Positions 1-8,659 of a stretch of DNA of 64,000 nucleotides are shown here, piece after piece. Origin of the DNA: Mycolicibacterium brisbanense (GTDB taxonomy: Bacteria > Actinomycetota > Actinomycetes > Mycobacteriales > Mycobacteriaceae); NCBI RefSeq assembly GCF_001570425.1, contig NZ_BCSX01000039.1, positions 248,001 to 312,000 of the forward strand. Direction: 5' to 3'. The stretch's first letter is position 1. Every line of letters starts with the position of its first letter. Below the pieces are notes generated by a model that ran no database searches, was not told the DNA's origin, and saw only the letters and a list, made by a program, of their open reading frames with translations. The translations under genes were made by a program, and so were the position numbers.

Positions 1-2
1 TC

Positions 3-473
3 GATGCGCTGTGGGGCGGTGACGACGGTATGTACGCTCAGCGTCTCGGGCCTGACCGAGTCCATCGGCTCAACCCGTTTGCGCTGTTAGCATCCGAAGG
101 CGTGCCCCTCGCGTTCGGCTCCGATACCCCGGTCACCAGCATGAACCCCTGGCAGACCGTGCGCGCGGCCGTCGAACACCGCACCCCGGGCAGCGCGGTG
201 TCCCCGCGCGCCGCGTTCGCCGCGGCCACCCGAGGCGGCTGGCGCGCCGGCGGGGTGCGCGACGGTGTCACCGGCACCCTGGTCCCCGGCGCGGTCGCCA
301 GCTACGCGATCTGGGATGCCGACGATCTGGAGGTCAGCGCACCGGCGAACGCCGTGCAGCGCTGGTCCACCGACCCACGGTCGCGGGTGCCTGCGCTGCC
401 GCGGCTGGCCGCTGGAGTCGACCTGCCGCGCTGCAGGCAGACCGTTCATCGGGGTGTCGTCATCCATGGCTAG
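3..473 (+). CDS. Amidohydrolase family protein, C-terminal part (5' end outside window)
   Basis: The open frame runs into the window from its left edge, so only about 156 C-terminal residues are visible. The segment GSDTPVTSMNPW followed by a Ser-Pro-Arg-Ala-Ala-Phe helix and a final GTLVPGAVASYAIWD strand is typical of the C-terminal part of YtcJ-type metal-dependent amidohydrolases: the Asp of GSD is the last metal ligand, and the closing beta-sandwich follows. The substrate cannot be told from this fragment. The stop codon overlaps the ATG of lnt by 8 nt, so the two are probably co-transcribed and translationally coupled. Confidence 0.75.
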   Translation, partial: DALWGGDDGMYAQRLGPDRVHRLNPFALLASEGVPLAFGSDTPVTSMNPWQTVRAAVEHRTPGSAVSPRAAFAAATRGGWRAGGVRDGVTGTLVPGAVASYAIWDADDLEVSAPANAVQRWSTDPRSRVPALPRLAAGVDLPRCRQTVHRGVVIHG

Positions 474-2349
474 CGACCGCCATCGGTTCGAACGGTTGCG
501 GGCCCGGCCACACGATGTCACCGAGGTGCTGCCGGCGGTCGCCGACGACGATGACGACGAGCGCGAGGACGACGACCTCGAGAGTGAATTCGACGACGAC
601 GAGGACGGGCCCGGTCTCGACGAAGACGTCGAGATCGACGATGCCGACGCGGGTACCGACTCTCGTACCTCCCGGTCGGAGCGCGTCGCTGCGCTGACCG
701 CGTGGGGACGCCGGTTCGGCCGTGCGACCCTCGACCGCTGGGCCCAGCTCGGTGCCAGCGTCGGAAGCGGCCTCTTGCTGTGGGCGAGTTTCCCGTCCGT
801 GGGCTGGTGGGCGACGGCGTTCGTGGGGCTGGCGCTGCTGGGCTGGGTGCTGACGCTGCCATCGACCACCCGCGCCGGTGGCTTCGGCTACGGATTCGTG
901 TTCGGGCTGGCGTTCTATGTCCCGCTGTTGCCGTGGATCAGCGGCTTGGTGGGTCCCGTGCCGTGGCTGGCACTGGCGGCGCTGCAGGCGGTGTTCTGCG
1001 GGGTGTTCGGGTTGTTGGCTGTCCTGGTCCGGCAGTTGCCGGGCTGGCCGTTGTGGTTCGCCGCGGTGTGGGTTGCGGCGGAATGGCTCAAGTCGACCGT
1101 GCCGTTCGGCGGATTCCCGTGGGGCGTGGTCGGGTTCGGGCAGTCGAACGGCCCGCTGCTGCCGATCGCGCGGGTGGGCGGGGCGCCGCTGGTGTCGTTC
1201 GCCGTCGCGCTGGCCGCCTTCAGCCTGACCCTGGTGGCGTGCGAGATCGTCCAGTGGTGGCACCACGGTCACAAGCCCGGCGTGCCGCCCCCTGCGGTCG
1301 TGCTTCCCGGCGTGTGTGTGTCGGTGGTGCTGTTGGGCACCGCGTTGTTGTGGCCGGAGGTGCGGCACTCCGCTGTCGGCGTCGCCGATGAACCGTCGGT
1401 GACCGTCGCGGCGGTGCAGGGCAATGTTCCCCGGCTGGGCCTGGAATTCAACGCGCAACGACGTGCCGTGCTCGACAACCACGTCCGCGAGACCGGGCTG
1501 CTCGCCGACGATGTCCGGGCAGGCCGGGCCGCGCAGCCGATGTTCGTCATCTGGCCGGAGAACTCCTCCGACATCGACCCGCTGGCCAACGCCGACGCCG
1601 CCGCGCAGATCAGCGCCGCGGCCAACGCGATCAAGGCGCCGATCCTGGTCGGCGGCGTCGTCAAAGCCGACGGCTACACGCCGGACAATCCCGTCGCCAA
1701 CAACACCGTGATCGTGTGGGACCCGGCCACCGGCCCCGGTGATCGCCACGACAAGCAGATCGTCCAACCGTTCGGCGAATACCTGCCGTGGCGCGGCTTC
1801 TTCCGGCACCTGTCGTCGTACGCCGACCGCGCAGGCTACTTCGTGCCGGGTACCGGCGACGGCGTCGTGCATGCCGCGGGCGTACCCATCGGGGTCACCA
1901 CGTGCTGGGAGGTGATCTTCGACCGGGCCGCCCGCGAATCGGTCCTCAACGGGGCCCAGGTGCTGGCGGTGCCGTCCAACAACGCCACGTTTGACGCGAC
2001 CATGAGCGCCCAGCAGCTGTCGTTCGCCAAGCTGCGGGCCGTCGAACACGACCGCTACGTGGTGGTTGCCGGCACCACCGGCATCAGCGCGGTGATCGCG
2101 CCCGACGGCCGCGAGCTGGCCCGCACCGAATGGTTCCAGCCGGCGTATCTCGACAGTCAGATCCGCCTCAAATCCGACCTGACAACAGCCACCCGATGGG
2201 GGCCCGCGCTGCAAGCGGTGCTGGTGGTGGCCGGTTTCGGGGCCGCTGTTGCGGCGGCGGTCATGGCGATACGGCAAAATGGCCAGTTCGTGCCAAGAAT
2301 GTTCCGGCGCCGGAAGGCGAACGCCGGCGACGATGAAGGAGTCACATGA
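466..2349 (+). CDS. lnt: Apolipoprotein N-acyltransferase
   Basis: Integral membrane enzyme that adds the third acyl chain to the N-terminal cysteine of lipoproteins. From the ATG at 466 it is 627 aa. Residues ~27-63 are an extremely acidic Asp/Glu run, then come several membrane helices (~85-300) and a nitrilase-like domain. The Glu-Lys-Cys catalytic triad is visible as Glu365 (VIWPENSSD), Lys430 (HDKQIVQPFGEY) and Cys480 (VTTCWEVIFD). The start was chosen because it overlaps the preceding stop and leaves a sensible N-terminus. The stop overlaps ppm1 in an ATGA. In M. tuberculosis Lnt and Ppm1 are one fused protein (Rv2051c); here they are split as in M. smegmatis, where the Lnt-like protein is reported to partner Ppm1. 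Confidence 0.93.
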   Translation: MASDRHRFERLRARPHDVTEVLPAVADDDDDEREDDDLESEFDDDEDGPGLDEDVEIDDADAGTDSRTSRSERVAALTAWGRRFGRATLDRWAQLGASVGSGLLLWASFPSVGWWATAFVGLALLGWVLTLPSTTRAGGFGYGFVFGLAFYVPLLPWISGLVGPVPWLALAALQAVFCGVFGLLAVLVRQLPGWPLWFAAVWVAAEWLKSTVPFGGFPWGVVGFGQSNGPLLPIARVGGAPLVSFAVALAAFSLTLVACEIVQWWHHGHKPGVPPPAVVLPGVCVSVVLLGTALLWPEVRHSAVGVADEPSVTVAAVQGNVPRLGLEFNAQRRAVLDNHVRETGLLADDVRAGRAAQPMFVIWPENSSDIDPLANADAAAQISAAANAIKAPILVGGVVKADGYTPDNPVANNTVIVWDPATGPGDRHDKQIVQPFGEYLPWRGFFRHLSSYADRAGYFVPGTGDGVVHAAGVPIGVTTCWEVIFDRAARESVLNGAQVLAVPSNNATFDATMSAQQLSFAKLRAVEHDRYVVVAGTTGISAVIAPDGRELARTEWFQPAYLDSQIRLKSDLTTATRWGPALQAVLVVAGFGAAVAAAVMAIRQNGQFVPRMFRRRKANAGDDEGVT

Positions 2350-3146
2350 CAGTCCCCGGTGACGGAGCGAGCTCGGGGGAGACCCCTCGCCAGGACGATG
2401 CCACCCCCAGCCGGCGCACCTTGGTCATCATCCCCACCTACAACGAGCGGGAGAACCTGCCGTTGATCGTGGGGCGGGTCCACCGTGCCCGGCCAGACGT
2501 CCATGTGCTGATCGTCGACGATGGCAGCCCCGACGGCACCGGTCAGTTGGCCGACGAGCTGGCCCTGGCCGATCCGGACCGCGTGCACGTCATGCACCGC
2601 ACCAGCAAGGCCGGCCTGGGGGCGGCCTATCTCGCCGGATTCGCGTGGGGCCTGGGCCGGGGCTACTCGGTGCTCGTGGAGATGGACGCCGACGGCAGCC
2701 ACGCTCCCGAGGAGCTCTACCGGCTGCTCGACGCCGTCGACGCGGGCGCCGACCTGGCCATCGGCTCGCGGTACGTCTCAGGAGGCACGGTGCGCAACTG
2801 GCCGCGCCGCCGGCTGGTGTTGTCCAAGACCGCCAACACCTATTCACGGTTCCTGCTTGGCGTGGGCATCCACGACATCACCGCCGGATACCGCGCCTAC
2901 CGGCGCGAAGTGCTGGAGAAGATCGATCTCTCCGCGGTGGACTCCAAGGGCTACTGCTTCCAGATCGACCTGACCTGGCGGGCCATCAACAACGGCTTCA
3001 GCGTCGTCGAGGTGCCCATCACCTTCACCGAACGTGAGCTGGGCGTCTCGAAGATGAGCGGGTCCAACATCCGCGAGGCGATGTTCAAGGTCGCCGAGTG
3101 GGGCCTCAAGGGCCGCCTGGACCGTGCCCGCGGAGCTTCGAGCTAG
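2346..3146 (+). CDS. ppm1: Polyprenol monophosphomannose synthase
   Basis: GT2-family glycosyltransferase of 266 aa that transfers mannose from GDP-mannose to polyprenyl phosphate, making the donor used for lipomannan/lipoarabinomannan and for protein O-mannosylation. The order of motifs is that of DPM1: VIIPTYNERENL at the N-terminus, IVDDGSPDGT, and the metal-binding EMDADGSH. There are no C-terminal membrane helices, so it probably associates with the membrane through Lnt. The ATG overlaps the lnt stop by 4 nt (ATGA), indicating coupled translation. A strong hairpin follows the stop codon. Confidence 0.95.
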   Translation: MTVPGDGASSGETPRQDDATPSRRTLVIIPTYNERENLPLIVGRVHRARPDVHVLIVDDGSPDGTGQLADELALADPDRVHVMHRTSKAGLGAAYLAGFAWGLGRGYSVLVEMDADGSHAPEELYRLLDAVDAGADLAIGSRYVSGGTVRNWPRRRLVLSKTANTYSRFLLGVGIHDITAGYRAYRREVLEKIDLSAVDSKGYCFQIDLTWRAINNGFSVVEVPITFTERELGVSKMSGSNIREAMFKVAEWGLKGRLDRARGASS

Positions 3147-3156
3147 ACAAAAAAGT

Positions 3157-3186
3157 AGCGAGGGTGCACCGAAGCGCACCCTCGCT
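3157..3186. terminator. Bidirectional hairpin terminator between ppm1 and rbpA
   Basis: An 11-bp perfect stem (AGCGAGGGTGC at 3157-3167 with GCACCCTCGCT at 3176-3186) and an 8-nt loop lie exactly between two convergent genes. A run of A precedes the stem, giving a U-rich tail only for transcripts arriving from rbpA on the minus strand. On the plus strand the tail is poor in U, as is common in mycobacteria. Confidence 0.8.
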
Positions 3187-3201
3187 CACTTGTAAGCGGC
3201 G

Positions 3202-3540
3202 TCAGCTGCCGCGACGCTTGTTCTTGATCAGGTCGAGACGTTCCTTGAGCAGCTCTTCGAGTTCCTCGACCGAACGGCGCTCCAACAGCATGTCCCAGTG
3301 GGTGCGGGGCGGCTTGACCTTCTTGGGCTCAGGCACATCACCCTCGATGAGGGTGCCCTCCATACCGTTACGGCACAGCCAGGTGCCGGGGATCTCTGCA
3401 TCGTCGGCGAACGGCACGTCGAACTCTTCGCCGTTGTCGGTGCGGTAGCGCGCGACCTGACGCGGCGCCAGGTCATGGTTGCGGTCGGTCTCGTAGCTCA
3501 CGGCTCCGAGGCGACTGCCTCTCAGGACACGATCAGCCAT
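3202..3540 (-). CDS. rbpA: RNA polymerase-binding protein RbpA
   Basis: Actinobacterial transcription factor of 112 aa that binds RNA polymerase and the principal sigma factors SigA/SigB, stabilises the open complex and affects rifampicin tolerance. The sequence is near-identical to known mycobacterial RbpA: MADRVLRGSRLGAVSYETD at the N-terminus, the RCD core with GTWLCRNG, the basic linker KPPRTHWDMLLERR and the sigma-interaction helix SVEELEELL at the C-terminus. The start was placed at MADRV, three codons inside the longest frame; a GAGGAGTG Shine-Dalgarno sequence lies just upstream. It is a single-gene unit convergent with ppm1. Confidence 0.97.
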   Translation of the reverse strand: MADRVLRGSRLGAVSYETDRNHDLAPRQVARYRTDNGEEFDVPFADDAEIPGTWLCRNGMEGTLIEGDVPEPKKVKPPRTHWDMLLERRSVEELEELLKERLDLIKNKRRGS

Positions 3541-3665
3541 CGTCAACACTCCTCATTCACGCGAAATTATCCGGATGTATCAACGCTTGATGGCGTTGCC
3601 AGGTTCCCGACTCAACCGTCGATGATACCCCGATCACGAGAGGCGGCCGTCTACAGTCGGGAGCC

Positions 3666-4007
3666 ATGGCCACCGGAATCGCCCGACGTCATCGTCCGCA
3701 ACCGTGCCGGTGGTGCGGACGCGAAGTAGCCGATGCCGGGATGGGGCGCCGGCGTCAGTACTGCAGACAGTCCTGCCGCCAGCGGGCCTACGAGCAGCGC
3801 GCGCTGGTGAAGGGCACCTCCCTTGCACCGGATTCGGTGGTACTGACCGCCGACGAGGCCGCCCAACTGTCCGACCGCGTCTACCAGGTCAGGTGCGCAG
3901 CCGAGGACCTTGCCACCGCGGTCGACGAGGGCGCCGCCACCGATGAGTTGCGGCAGCTGTGCGACGCGCTGATGGTGGCCGCCAAGGCGGCCGACGGCTG
4001 GCGTTAG
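3666..4007 (+). CDS. Small cysteine-motif protein of unknown function
   Basis: A 113-aa basic protein whose first 40 residues carry CRWC and then YCRQSC, which could form a four-cysteine zinc knuckle of the kind seen in small DNA- or RNA-binding proteins. The C-terminal half is a predicted amphipathic helix rich in Ala, Asp and Glu (DRVYQVRCAAEDLATAVDEG). Its position between rbpA and lppI matches the place of Rv2049c in M. tuberculosis, and it may be that orthologue. The stop overlaps the end of the convergent lppI by 4 nt. Function unknown. Confidence 0.75.
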   Translation: MATGIARRHRPQPCRWCGREVADAGMGRRRQYCRQSCRQRAYEQRALVKGTSLAPDSVVLTADEAAQLSDRVYQVRCAAEDLATAVDEGAATDELRQLCDALMVAAKAADGWR

Positions 4008-4702
4008 GTCGGGCAGCCGAACTGTCTTCCGATGCCGACGGCCGGCGGTGTCGGCTTCAGGCAGCCGAGCGGTTCCACACCCGCCTGGCTCACCCGCATA
4101 CCGGACTGGTGTGCGTAGTTGACGCAGATGAGGGCGGTGCTGTCGGCGCGGCAGCGGTAGTCGCCGAACGCGATCGATCCGCCGGTGGGCAGCTTGGCCC
4201 CGTCGCCGTAGGTGAACCGGCCCGGGTCACCGTGCAGGGAGCCGACCTCCAGCGTCGGCCCGGTGAAGTCCACCCACCCCGCGATCCACTCGCCCTCCAC
4301 GTCCGACGGCTTGGCGGGCAGGCCGTCGGCCTTCACCAGGCAGGCCAGCTGCCCGTTGACCAGCTTGTCGGTGGCGCACTTGCCCGCGGTGGTGACGAAT
4401 GCGACGTCGTCACCGAGGTTGGTGGTCTCGCCGCCGCGCGTCGCGGTGTGGAAACCGGCCGGATCGGCCTGCGGGCCCGCCTCGACCCACCGAATGACCT
4501 GGGACATCGGGGTCCCGACGGGTGGCGCCGCGGTCGGCACCGGTGGGGTTGTCGTCGTCGGCGTCGGTTTGGCGCTGGACGGCTGCGCTGAGCTGGTCGG
4601 CACCGACAATCGGTCCTGCGACGTCGATGTACTCTCCCCGCCGCCCCCGGTCGAGCACGCTGCCAGCAGCGCAGACGCCGCGATGATCACAGCAATCCGC
4701 AT
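4004..4702 (-). CDS. lppI: Lipoprotein LppI
   Basis: A 232-aa secreted lipoprotein. The signal peptide MRIAVIIAASALLAAC ends in a clear lipobox (LLAAC), followed by a Ser/Thr/Pro-rich linker (~residues 20-65) that would hold the folded domain away from the membrane. Four to five cysteines in the C-terminal domain (GKCAT, LACLV, YRCRA, ALICV, LGCLK) could form disulfides. It sits divergently from lipT as lppI (Rv2046c) does from lipT (Rv2045c) in M. tuberculosis. Biochemical role unknown. As a lipoprotein it would be a substrate of Lnt, encoded nearby. Confidence 0.85.
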   Translation of the reverse strand: MRIAVIIAASALLAACSTGGGGESTSTSQDRLSVPTSSAQPSSAKPTPTTTTPPVPTAAPPVGTPMSQVIRWVEAGPQADPAGFHTATRGGETTNLGDDVAFVTTAGKCATDKLVNGQLACLVKADGLPAKPSDVEGEWIAGWVDFTGPTLEVGSLHGDPGRFTYGDGAKLPTGGSIAFGDYRCRADSTALICVNYAHQSGMRVSQAGVEPLGCLKPTPPAVGIGRQFGCPT

Positions 4703-4780
4703 CCCGTCAGGCTAGCGGTACCCGGTGTGTCTGCCGCCCAGGCGCGGCGCGCGGCGGTGATGTTCGCTACCGTCGGGCTC

Positions 4781-6274
4781 ATGCACGAACGGACCGTCCG
4801 GGCAACCATCAGGACCGGCATCGTGGAAGGTTTCACCCGTGACGGGGTGCACCGGTGGCGTTCCATCCCGTACGCCCAACCGCCCATGGGTCCGCTGCGG
4901 TTTCGCGCCCCGCAGCCCGCCGAGCCGTGGCCCGGCGTGCGGTATTGCCACGAGTTCGGCAACTGCGCGCCGCAGCAGCGCCGCTACACCATGCTCGGGG
5001 TTGGCAAATATCAGGCGATGAGCGAGGACTGCCTGACGCTCAACGTCGTCGCACCGGAGAAGCCGCATCCCGACCCCCTGCCGGTGATGTTCTTCGTGCA
5101 CGGCGGTGGTTACATCCTGGGCAGCTCGGCCACCCCGCTCTACGACGGTGCGGCCTTGGCCCGGCGCGGATGTGTGTACGTCTCGGTCAACTACCGGCTC
5201 GGCGTGCTCGGCTGCATGGATCTGTCGGCGCTATCCACGCGTGAACGCCCGATCGAGGACAACCTGTTCCTGCGTGATCTGGTGCTGGCACTGCAGTGGG
5301 TCCGCGACAACATCGCGGCATTCGGTGGCGATCCGCACAACGTGACGATCTTCGGGGAAAGCGCAGGCGCGCAGGCGGTTGCCACCCTGTTGGCGGTTCC
5401 GGCAGCCAAGGATCTGTTCGCACGGGCGATCTCGGAGAGCCCGGCCAGCGGGATGGTCAGCACCGCCACCGCGGCGGCCGTCCTCGCCGAGCAGTTCGCG
5501 GAACTGATCGGCGGCGCCGCGGCGATCCACTCGGCCCGGCCGGCGGAGCTGGGAAAGGCGCTGGATCAACTCATCTCGCGAGGCATGACGGACATGCCCG
5601 GCGCGTTTCCGGTCGGGCCGACCAGTGGTACCGAATTCCTGCCCGCCGATCCGGTGGAGGCCATGGCCGAGGGCACCGCGCACCGGCTGCCGTTGATCGT
5701 CGGCAACAACGCCGAGGAAGGCCGGTTGTTCACGCGCTTCCTGCCGCTGCTGCCCACCAACGAGCCGATGATCGAGAAGTTGTTTGCCAGCGCCGGGCCG
5801 CACCATCGGGACCGCATCCTGGCCGCCTACCCGCACTATCCCAGCGACGCGGCCTGTATACAGCTCGGCGGTGACTTCGCATTCGGGTCGGCCACCTGGC
5901 AGATCGCCGAGGCGCACAGCCGGCATGCCCCCACGTACGTGTACCGCTACGACTATGCCCCGCGCACGCTGCGCTGGTCGGGGTTCGGTGCCACGCACGC
6001 GATGGAACTGCTGGCCGTATTCGACACGTACCGAACGACATACGGCTCGTTGTTGACCGCGGTGGCCGACCAGCGGTCGGCCCGCAGAGTGTCCCGGGAC
6101 GTGCAGTCGCGGTGGCGCTCGTTTGCGCGGTCGGGGGTACCGGGTGAGGGGTGGCCGACCTACACGGCCGACAAGCGTGCGGTATTGGTATTCGACCGGG
6201 TGCCTCGGGTCGAGTTCGACCCTGCCGCCGAACGACGCCAGGCGTGGGAAGGCTTTTCGCTGGCGGGCCGCTGA
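4781..6274 (+). CDS. lipT: Type-B carboxylesterase LipT
   Basis: Carboxylesterase of the cholinesterase-like alpha/beta-hydrolase family, 497 aa from the ATG at 4781. Visible features are the oxyanion-hole motif FFVHGGGY, the nucleophile elbow FGESAGAQ with Ser194, the family signature EDCLTLNV (~residue 85) and a late His in THAMELL. The start was chosen at MHERTVRATI because upstream in-frame codons do not resemble family members; M. tuberculosis LipT starts at the equivalent place. The natural ester substrate is not known. The gene is divergent from lppI with about 78 bp between starts. Confidence 0.9.
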   Translation: MHERTVRATIRTGIVEGFTRDGVHRWRSIPYAQPPMGPLRFRAPQPAEPWPGVRYCHEFGNCAPQQRRYTMLGVGKYQAMSEDCLTLNVVAPEKPHPDPLPVMFFVHGGGYILGSSATPLYDGAALARRGCVYVSVNYRLGVLGCMDLSALSTRERPIEDNLFLRDLVLALQWVRDNIAAFGGDPHNVTIFGESAGAQAVATLLAVPAAKDLFARAISESPASGMVSTATAAAVLAEQFAELIGGAAAIHSARPAELGKALDQLISRGMTDMPGAFPVGPTSGTEFLPADPVEAMAEGTAHRLPLIVGNNAEEGRLFTRFLPLLPTNEPMIEKLFASAGPHHRDRILAAYPHYPSDAACIQLGGDFAFGSATWQIAEAHSRHAPTYVYRYDYAPRTLRWSGFGATHAMELLAVFDTYRTTYGSLLTAVADQRSARRVSRDVQSRWRSFARSGVPGEGWPTYTADKRAVLVFDRVPRVEFDPAAERRQAWEGFSLAGR

Positions 6275-6324
6275 GTCTGCGCGATCCGCTGCGCACATGG
6301 TGCCCAATGTGGTTCCGTGGTCGC

Positions 6325-8262
6325 GTGAGTTACCCCCTGGATCCGCTGTCCGCCGACGAGTTCACCGCGGCGGCAGCGATATTGCGGCGTGAACATGGTG
6401 TGGGCGACGGCTGGCGCATCGCATCGGTGGAGCTCATCGAGCCGTCGAAGGCAGAGCTGGCGGAGTTCGACAATGGAGGGTCCACGCCACCGCGACGTGC
6501 CGTGGCGATCTGTCTGAACCGGGCCAAGAACGCGACCTACAAGTCGGTGGTCTCGCTGACCGACGACAACGTCGAGTCGTTCGACCATGTCCCGGGAGTA
6601 CAGGCCAACTTCACCGTCGACGAGTTCACCGAGTGCGACGCGGTATTGCGCAACCACCCCGATGTGATCGCCGCGTTGGCCAAGCGGGGTATCACCAACA
6701 TGGACAACGTGTTCATGGACACCTGGACGTACGGGGATGCCGTGGCCCCGCAGGAGTTCCGTGACCGCCGCATCGGCTGGTCGGACACGTGGTACAAGGA
6801 GTCCGAAGGCGCCAATCCCTACGCACATCCGGTCAGCGGCCTGCACTGCGTGATCGACCTCAACACCATGGAGCTGCTGCGCATCGAGGATGACGGCAGC
6901 AGCGAAAAGCCCGCTGTGATGGGCGAATACGCACCCCGGCACATCCCCGAGCGCATTCGTGCGGCGTCCACGCGCGAGCCGTTGAAACCGCTGAACATCA
7001 CCCAGCCGGAAGGTCCGTCGTTCACGCTCGACGGCAATCTGCTCACGTGGCAGAACTGGTCGTTGCGGGTGGGATTCAACCACCGCGAGGGGATGACGCT
7101 GCACACCGTGCGCTACCGCGACGGCGGCACGGAACGGTCGGTGGCGCACCGGATGTCGTTCGCGGAGATGGTGGTGCCCTACCGCGACCCGTCGGTGGAC
7201 CACTACCGGCGCACCGCGTTCGACATCGGCGAGTGGGGTCTCGGTTTCATGACCACCTCGCTGGAATTGGGTTGCGACTGCCTCGGTGAGATCCGTTACC
7301 TCGATGCGGTGTTGCACAACAGCAAGGGTGAGCCGTACACCATCAAGAACGCCGTGTGCATCCACGAGGAAGACAATGCGGTGCTGTGGAAGCACGTCGA
7401 CCACGACTCCGGCGCACAGGTGCGCCGCATGCGCAGGCTCACGGTGTCGTCACACGTCACGGTCGCCAACTACGAATACCTGGTGTACTGGCGGTTCTAC
7501 CAGGACGGCAACATCGAGTGCGAGGTCCGCGCGACCGGAATCATGGTGACCACGCCGGTGGCCCCCGGCCAGCCGCATCCCAATGGCACCCTGGTCGACG
7601 AGCGCACCTACGCGCCGTACCACCAGCACTTCCTCATCGCCCGACTGGATCTCGACATCGACGGCAGCGACAACACGGTGTACATGACCGAGTCGTACGC
7701 CGAACCGATGGGCCCGGACAACCCGCTCGGACTGTCGCTGGTGACCCGTAACCAGCCGCTGCGCACCGAGGAAGAGGGCAAGCAGGACACCAACTTCGCC
7801 ACGCAGCGGGCCTGGAAGGTGGTGAACACCAACGTCACCAACGGCCTGGGTACCCATCCGTCCTACAAACTCGTTCCCACCGGGGCGTTTCCGGCGATGT
7901 TCGATCCGGCGTCACCGGTCTTCCAGCGCGCGACCGTCATCGGGCACACCCTGTGGGTCACGCCGAACAGTCCCGAAGAGCGTTGGCCGGCAGGCGAGTT
8001 CGTCAACCAGTCGGCGGCCGACACCGGGATTGCGGAGTGGACGAAGGCCAACCGGTCGATCGAGAACACCGATGTGGTGCTGTGGTATGTCTTCGGCATC
8101 CACCACATCACGCGCCCCGAGGACTGGCCGATCATGCCGGTCGACATCGTGTCGTTCTGGCTCAAGCCCTACGGCTTCTTCGACCGCAACCCCTCGCTCG
8201 ACGTTCCGCCGACTCCGCCTGCCGCCTGCGAGCACACCCCTGCCAGGGCCGCCCACCACTAG
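6325..8262 (+). CDS. Copper-containing primary-amine oxidase (TPQ)
   Basis: Quinoprotein that oxidises primary amines to aldehydes, releasing ammonia and H2O2. The 645-aa product keeps the residue spacing of Arthrobacter phenylethylamine oxidase. The cofactor tyrosine is Tyr383 in T-V-A-N-Y-E-Y, the catalytic base is Asp300 in FDIGEWG, and copper ligands His433/His435 (YHQHF) and a His of GIHHI (593/594) are all present. The GTG at 6325 (VSYPLDPLSADEF) was preferred because family members begin at this point; an ATG at 6307 is possible. Neither start has a clear Shine-Dalgarno. Likely role: use of aromatic or aliphatic amines as carbon and nitrogen sources. Confidence 0.92.
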   Translation: MSYPLDPLSADEFTAAAAILRREHGVGDGWRIASVELIEPSKAELAEFDNGGSTPPRRAVAICLNRAKNATYKSVVSLTDDNVESFDHVPGVQANFTVDEFTECDAVLRNHPDVIAALAKRGITNMDNVFMDTWTYGDAVAPQEFRDRRIGWSDTWYKESEGANPYAHPVSGLHCVIDLNTMELLRIEDDGSSEKPAVMGEYAPRHIPERIRAASTREPLKPLNITQPEGPSFTLDGNLLTWQNWSLRVGFNHREGMTLHTVRYRDGGTERSVAHRMSFAEMVVPYRDPSVDHYRRTAFDIGEWGLGFMTTSLELGCDCLGEIRYLDAVLHNSKGEPYTIKNAVCIHEEDNAVLWKHVDHDSGAQVRRMRRLTVSSHVTVANYEYLVYWRFYQDGNIECEVRATGIMVTTPVAPGQPHPNGTLVDERTYAPYHQHFLIARLDLDIDGSDNTVYMTESYAEPMGPDNPLGLSLVTRNQPLRTEEEGKQDTNFATQRAWKVVNTNVTNGLGTHPSYKLVPTGAFPAMFDPASPVFQRATVIGHTLWVTPNSPEERWPAGEFVNQSAADTGIAEWTKANRSIENTDVVLWYVFGIHHITRPEDWPIMPVDIVSFWLKPYGFFDRNPSLDVPPTPPAACEHTPARAAHH

Positions 8263-8566
8263 TCCGTTGTTTCGTTTGCGCGAGCGTGCGTGTCTGCTGC
8301 CCGACACGCCGTGTTTCAGCAGCATTATGCGCACGCTCGTCAGGCCTCAGCTGACGCTTGAGCCGTGCCGTCGCTCCGGAGACCAACTCCACGCGGCTAC
8401 GCGGCACACCAAGATGTTGGGCAAGCAGTTTCGAGACAGCTTCGTTGGCCTTGCCGTCGACGGCACGCTCTTGCACGTAGATGGTCAGCGCTCCGTCGCC
8501 GCCGCGTTCCACCAGCGGTCCCTTGCGGCTGCCCGGCTTGACGCGGACGACGACGGTTTCGCTCAC
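8162..8566 (-). CDS. DUF167 (YggU-like) family protein with repeat-derived C-terminal tail
   Basis: The first ~75 residues from the GTG at 8566 are a standard DUF167 domain: VVVRVKPGSRKGP, then the signature VDGKANEAVSKLLAQHLGV and VELVSGATARLKR. Family proteins normally stop near this point. Here the frame continues for ~60 more residues through the palindromic element at 8273-8340 and 101 bp into the 3' end of the amine oxidase gene on the other strand. The Arg-rich tail is therefore probably encoded by the inserted element plus antisense sequence, i.e. the native stop has been lost. The function of the domain is unknown. Confidence 0.75.
   Translation of the reverse strand: MSETVVVRVKPGSRKGPLVERGGDGALTIYVQERAVDGKANEAVSKLLAQHLGVPRSRVELVSGATARLKRQLRPDERAHNAAETRRVGQQTRTLAQTKQRTSGGRPWQGCARRRQAESAERRARGCGRRSRRA
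8273..8340 (+). repeat. Palindromic intergenic element, copy 1
   Basis: About 68 bp with 10-bp perfect inverted ends (CGAGCGTGCG at 8281-8290, CGCACGCTCG at 8330-8339) and an internal core CGACACGCCG (8302-8311). A second, inverted copy lies at 8580-8649 on the other side of the DUF167 domain. The dyad symmetry would give a cruciform or an RNA hairpin; it lies just after the amine oxidase stop and could act as a terminator. Confidence 0.8.
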
Positions 8567-8579
8567 GCCGTCATCGTTG

Positions 8580-8649
8580 CGGGAGTGTGCACAAAATGCC
8601 GGTGCGCGGCGGCGTGTCGAGCAACAGACACGCACGCTCGCGCAAACGA
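8580..8649 (-). repeat. Palindromic intergenic element, copy 2 (inverted)
   Basis: The reverse complement of this stretch matches copy 1 over about 40 continuous bases with few differences (shared CGTTTGCGCGAGCGTGCG, shared core CGACACGCCG, here as CGGCGTGTCG at 8610-8619). It also matches at the far end (GGGAGTGTGCACAAAATGCC against GAGCGTGCGCATAATGCT). It fills nearly the whole gap between the DUF167 start and the thiolase-like gene stop. Confidence 0.8.
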
Positions 8650-8659
8650 CGCAAAAAAC

